Positions 7,753 through 10,000 of a stretch of DNA of 10,000 bases are shown one piece after another (within the stretch, counting starts at the first letter, position 1; the number at the start of each line of letters is the position of its first letter). The DNA lies in the NCBI GenBank assembly GCA_018398765.1, contig JAHBMJ010004838.1:47501-57500 (forward strand), read 5' to 3'. The notes under the pieces were generated by a model. That model saw only the letters and a list, made by a program, of their open reading frames with translations. It had not been told where the DNA came from and did not search any database. This stretch comes from Chromera velia (Eukaryota > Sar > Chromeraceae). A program made the translations under genes and the position numbers.

Positions 7753-8100
7753 TGCTTCAGACAATCGCACCAGATCTTTTGAGAAAAGAAAGCCAGAGAG
7801 GGAGAAACAGAACAAATAAATGGACACTCAGGCAGAAAGCGAAGGAAAGGGAAGCCTCAGAATGGTTGTCAGAATGGTTGACTTCCCCCGTCGGCGAGCA
7901 TAGGCTCACCCGTTCATATGGCATCTATCCACGCAACTCCCGACTGAGTAATTTGCAGATAGAAAACCGATCACACCAGCGTCTGGCCATGTTGCTTTTA
8001 GGGGGGAGGGTTAGAAGGGGGTGGGGTTACACAGTTCAATTGCGTACTCTGCCTCGCTCTCTCTTGTCTGGTGGTTTTCTTTTCATTTCTCTCCTTTGAG
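7753..8100. other. First third of E's interior; no confident exon
   Basis: An open frame from ATG 7753 to 8099 is unconvincing and its second half reads through a pyrimidine-rich tract that looks intronic. In another frame ATG 7818 opens a 27-codon stretch starting MDTQAESEGKGSLRMVVRMV, ending at TAG 7899. It could be a first exon, but no clear donor was found. Confidence 0.35.
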
Positions 8101-8435
8101 CATGTGCTGGTGGGGGAAAGAGACACGGTGGATCCTGCGAAGAACACTGTATTCACTGTTCTGCAGTCGAAGGTAAAAAGGTGATCGACGATGCGGTGCA
8201 TCGATTGTCTGCGTGCGTGCGAACAGAGCAGCTTAGATCCAAACTTCATTCGCTGGCAGGGAGAGTGAAAAAGAGAACAGGAATTGGTGAAAGGGTCTGT
8301 AGAGCAAGATGGACTGCTGCAGCTGGGGGAAGAGGTATTGGGGAAGAAGAGACATATGTAAGAGAGCTCGTTTCATTCATTATGGACCGGGAGCCGAAGA
8401 AGGCAAGTGCACTGATCGAAGCTTGTCTGAAATGA
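8101..8435 (+). pseudogene. Coding-like gene fragment in the repeat interior, frame broken or spliced at 8173
   Basis: Behind a strong acceptor-like tract (TTTCTCTCCTTTGAG, ending 8100) frame one reads HVLVGERDTVDPAKNTVFTV-LQSK, 24 codons, to 8172. There AAG|GTAAAA follows and the frame stops at TGA 8179. A second frame, open through 8435 (TGA 8433), reads EGKKVIDDAVHRLSACV… and ends EEETYVRELVSFIMDREPKK-ASALIEACLK. The two can be joined by a 58-nt intron (8173-8230, ending GAGCAG, phase 0), giving 24 + 67 residues. Or one lost base would give …LQSKGKKVIDD… as continuous text. The product is charged and probably helical; I do not recognise it. It lies wholly inside the extra 938 bp of copy E, so it is more likely a captured or copied gene fragment than a complete gene. 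An expressed short gene cannot be excluded. Confidence 0.42.
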
Positions 8436-8492
8436 GTGCATGTGCGTCAAGTGCACTGATCGAAGCTTGTCTGAAATGAGTGCATGCCCGTC
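8405..8492 (+). repeat. 44-bp tandem duplication covering the end of the coding-like frame
   Basis: Units 8405-8448 and 8449-8492 both begin AAGTGCACTGATCGAAGCTT and differ at two positions near their ends. The first unit holds the last nine sense codons and the TGA of the frame ending at 8435; the second repeats them downstream. Confidence 0.92.
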
Positions 8493-8658
8493 TTATGTGG
8501 TTGTTCAGCCTTTAGCTTCAGCCTAGGCTGCGGAGGGTCGTGGTTATTCATATTCATGCGGAAGCAGGCTAAGCTGCGGCGGTCTGCTCCTTTTGTTTAC
8601 AACTGCATGCATGGGTTGCCATTTGTCTCTGGTTTCAGAGACTCTAGGCTTAACCACA
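8493..8658. other. Possible 3' untranslated part of the fragment; nothing specific seen
   Basis: Contains AGCCTAGGCT (palindrome), a CTGCATGCATGG word and no open frame. It lies between the duplicated stop codon and the A-rich tract. Confidence 0.35.
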
Positions 8659-8690
8659 ATTAAATAAAAAAAAAAAATAAATAAATAAAT
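8659..8690 (+). repeat. A-rich tract, A12 then (AAAT)n, at the edge of E's interior
   Basis: AATTAAATA12-like run followed by TAAATAAATAAAT. It ends exactly where homology to copy C resumes (ACATTTCCCC). This position fits the poly(A) end of a retroposed insertion, but no flanking target duplication was found. Confidence 0.6.
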
Positions 8691-8894
8691 ACATTTCCCC
8701 TCAGAGGGCAGCTCAGGCAGCCCTAAGATAAAAGCGCACTTGCATAAATATACATGGTCGGGACATATTAGAATTATAATTCAAACCACTGATGCCCCCT
8801 GAGGCACTCACCCAACTGGTTGGGTGTATCACGTATATCTGTCTGTCAGCCAGTATAAACTGGTCTTTTAACAAATGACCGGTGAAGTTAAAAA

Positions 8895-8946
8895 AGTGAG
8901 TGCCTCGAAACGTTTTACGAACAATCTCAAAGGTGAGTGCCTTGAC
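8895..8946 (+). repeat. Two orphan GTGAGTGCCTYGA words
   Basis: AAAAAAGTGAGTGCCTCGAA and CAAAGGTGAGTGCCTTGAC are about 36 bp apart. The word matches the conserved GTGAGTGCCTCG next to the palindrome in copies A and D, but no palindrome or second end accompanies it. Confidence 0.5.
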
Positions 8947-9026
8947 TTTAATGTCAGAAGATGATTTTCTATTTTTTCAACCCCTCTAACACTTCAGTCT
9001 GTCTTGAAATAGATTTTTTAATGCTA

Positions 9027-9192
9027 GCCACGCCTACGGCACAGTTCCTTCAAGACTGTCTGCGCCTTTCATAAAAAAATTTTAAGTTATTTCAAGTGTA
9101 CTTTATTTTGGCCGCGCCTTCGGCGTGCTACCTTCAAGTTAAGCCATGCCTGCGGTGCAGGCGTTTCAGGTCTGGCCGCGCCTACAGCGTGG
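9027..9192. repeat. Array of four 18-bp imperfect palindromes, consensus GCCRYGCCTNCGGCGTGS
   Basis: Units at 9027-9044 (GCCACGCCTACGGCACAG), 9111-9128 (GCCGCGCCTTCGGCGTGC), 9143-9160 (GCCATGCCTGCGGTGCAG) and 9175-9192 (GCCGCGCCTACAGCGTGG). Each is a short GC-rich stem around a T-N-C loop. Between them recur CTTCAAG/TTTCAAG words. The units are unevenly spaced (84, 32, 32 bp). They stand out as GC-rich in an AT-rich local background. Function unknown. Confidence 0.7.
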
Positions 9193-9386
9193 CGTTTCTA
9201 GGCGTTTCAAGTTTACTGGAGTGTCAAGGGGGTTGTTTTTTCCTAATTTATTAGGAATTTAGTCACTGGTGGTTTTATGACGGAACTTATTGACAAACTA
9301 AGCTAGATCCGCCTCCCATATATGGGGATGCGGCATGCATGACAAAACCCTCAATCATCACAAATTTTCCATCCCCCGCCTCACCT

Positions 9387-9802
9387 TGCCTCGGGGGATA
9401 GCTCAGCTCTGCTGAGATCAGCCGAGAGGCCCTGAGATCGCACGCACTCGCATAACGCATTTTTTATTTTTGGGGAAGGGGTCACTTCTATCTCTGTCCG
9501 TCATGGTGTTATCTGAATTCTAAAATGTGCCCCTCAAGCAACTTGCACGGAGCCGTGATCGCACATACCTTAATTACTTTGTACATGCATGCCCCTCAAG
9601 TAACTCGCACTGAGTTACAAGTGTATGCTCGCGTGGTCCCGAAAAGCATACTTCGTATACATTGCTGTGGCCCCCGCCCCATACATGCATACACCTATAC
9701 AAGATATGCCCAAGCCCCTGATAGTGTGTATCAATCAAATTTACGGACCCCCTAAAGGGCCCCCCGAGACACTCACCCAACTGGTTGGGTATATCTCGTT
9801 CA
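9387..9802 (-). mobile_element. Repeat copy B (about 415 bp), inverted relative to copy A
   Basis: On the plus strand it starts with the hairpin box GCCTCGGGGGATAGCTCAGC, TCTGCTGAGATCAGCCGAGA and GGCCCTGAGATCGCAC. It ends GGGCCCCCCGAGACACTCAC, with the palindrome (one mismatch) at 9774-9791. Its reverse complement aligns with copy A along the whole length, including GATGGACAGAGATAGAAGTGA-like and AAGTATGCTTTTCGGGAC blocks. Many differences are transitions. B lacks most of A's long TGCATGCA run. The open frames seen on both strands (about 70-90 codons) are also present in part in A and are repeat-derived. Confidence 0.77.
9600..9618. repeat. Hairpin GTAACTC-N5-GAGTTAC inside copy B
   Basis: The same 7-bp stem as in copy A (1610-1628), here with loop GCACT. 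The neighbouring GCCCCTCAAG motif occurs twice in B (9530 and 9591). Confidence 0.6.
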
Positions 9803-10000
9803 ATATAAATTTTTTGAAAAAAATGTTGCACTTTTAGCCGCAAGTCATGTACTTGAGTAAAGTAGTCTCTTAGAGCCCTAGTTAGAGCCGAAATTTCTCA
9901 CTGCCGCTGAGCCGATCCGATCCGCCATGCAGACTTACTTTCACATGAACTGACTTGTATATAGTAGTATATAGAAATTCTTAGTAATAAACGAACTCTT
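9803..10000. other. Right edge; no feature recognised
   Basis: Mixed-composition DNA with small direct repeats (CCGATCCGATCCG at about 9913, GTATATAGTAGTATATAG at 9956). No open frame or splice-like structure was seen. Confidence 0.5.

Larger units (their letters stand above)
7624..8840 (-). mobile_element. Repeat copy E, split by a 938-bp interior
   Basis: The first part, 7624-7752, matches copy C from its hairpin box (GCCTCGAGGGGCAGCTCAGC) through GTAGAATCAAGGTGAGTCA. The second part, 8691-8836, resumes at the corresponding point (ACATTTCCCCTCAGAGGGCA; C has ATATACATTTCCCCTTAGAC). It ends with CACTCACCCAACTGGTTGGG (palindrome 8809-8826) and TATCACGTATAT. C and D are continuous at this point, so 7753-8690 is extra sequence in E. 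The interior carries coding-like exons and ends in an A-rich tract. No target-site duplication flanks the interior; about four bases of the expected ATAT look lost. Confidence 0.68.

Noticed and set aside
7753-8690. Clean processed retrocopy with target-site duplication
   Set aside because: The A-rich end fits, but no duplication of GTGAGTCA or ATACATTT flanks the segment, and the pyrimidine tract before 8101 looks intronic. It was kept only as one of two explanations.
9027-9192. CRISPR array
   Set aside because: Units are palindromic, variable in sequence and unevenly spaced, the spacers share words, and the setting is eukaryotic.
1-10000. tRNA or rRNA genes
   Set aside because: No B-box-like GGTTCRANTCC with a matching acceptor stem and no rRNA-like conserved block was seen on either strand. 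The GGGCTGAGCTGCCC boxes do not fold as tRNA.

Overview
This looks like a gene-poor stretch of a eukaryotic nuclear genome. Coding-like sequence is split by GT-AG introns with pyrimidine-rich acceptors. No bacterial-style operons or Shine-Dalgarno sites are visible. The many GCATGC/TGCATGC words, the pyrimidine-rich CTGT-type intron and the low gene density suggest an alveolate, most likely a coccidian apicomplexan (Toxoplasma/Sarcocystis-like). That placement is an inference from style only; no gene here identifies a taxon.

Layout. 1-745 (minus): the first two visible coding exons of an unrecognised membrane protein, running off the left edge. 746-1400: its upstream flank, with TGCA repeats and a GC-rich hairpin. 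1407-1836: repeat copy A. 1837-2560: AT-rich DNA with a diverged ~124-bp tandem duplication. 2560-4340: about 1.8 kb of strand-asymmetric simple sequence (a GAAA tract, then a CTGT/CTGC tract, then purine-rich DNA) with no credible gene. 4395-4527: a decayed repeat piece. 4650-5502 (plus): a four-exon candidate gene for a small single-pass membrane protein. 5522-6173: decayed repeat pieces, then copy C. 6250-7190: AT-rich DNA with no gene. 7185-8832: copies D and E of the same family. E is split by 938 bp carrying coding-like exons (8101-8435). 8833-9230: repeat debris and an array of four 18-bp hairpins. 9387-9798: copy B, inverted relative to A. 9799-10000: nothing recognised.

The main theme is a family of short non-autonomous repeats. 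All copies share one end carrying the palindrome CACCCAACYRGTTGGGTG followed by GTGAGTGCCTCGGGG. They also share the other end, a GAGGC / GGGCAGCTCAGC hairpin box. The interiors differ: A and B are one type, C, D and E another. Copy E encloses foreign, coding-like DNA, either a transduplicated gene fragment or an insertion with an A-rich end. The two complete-looking genes are on opposite strands and about 4 kb apart, and nothing suggests a shared pathway. All exon structures were inferred by eye from reading frame, splice motifs and phase agreement.
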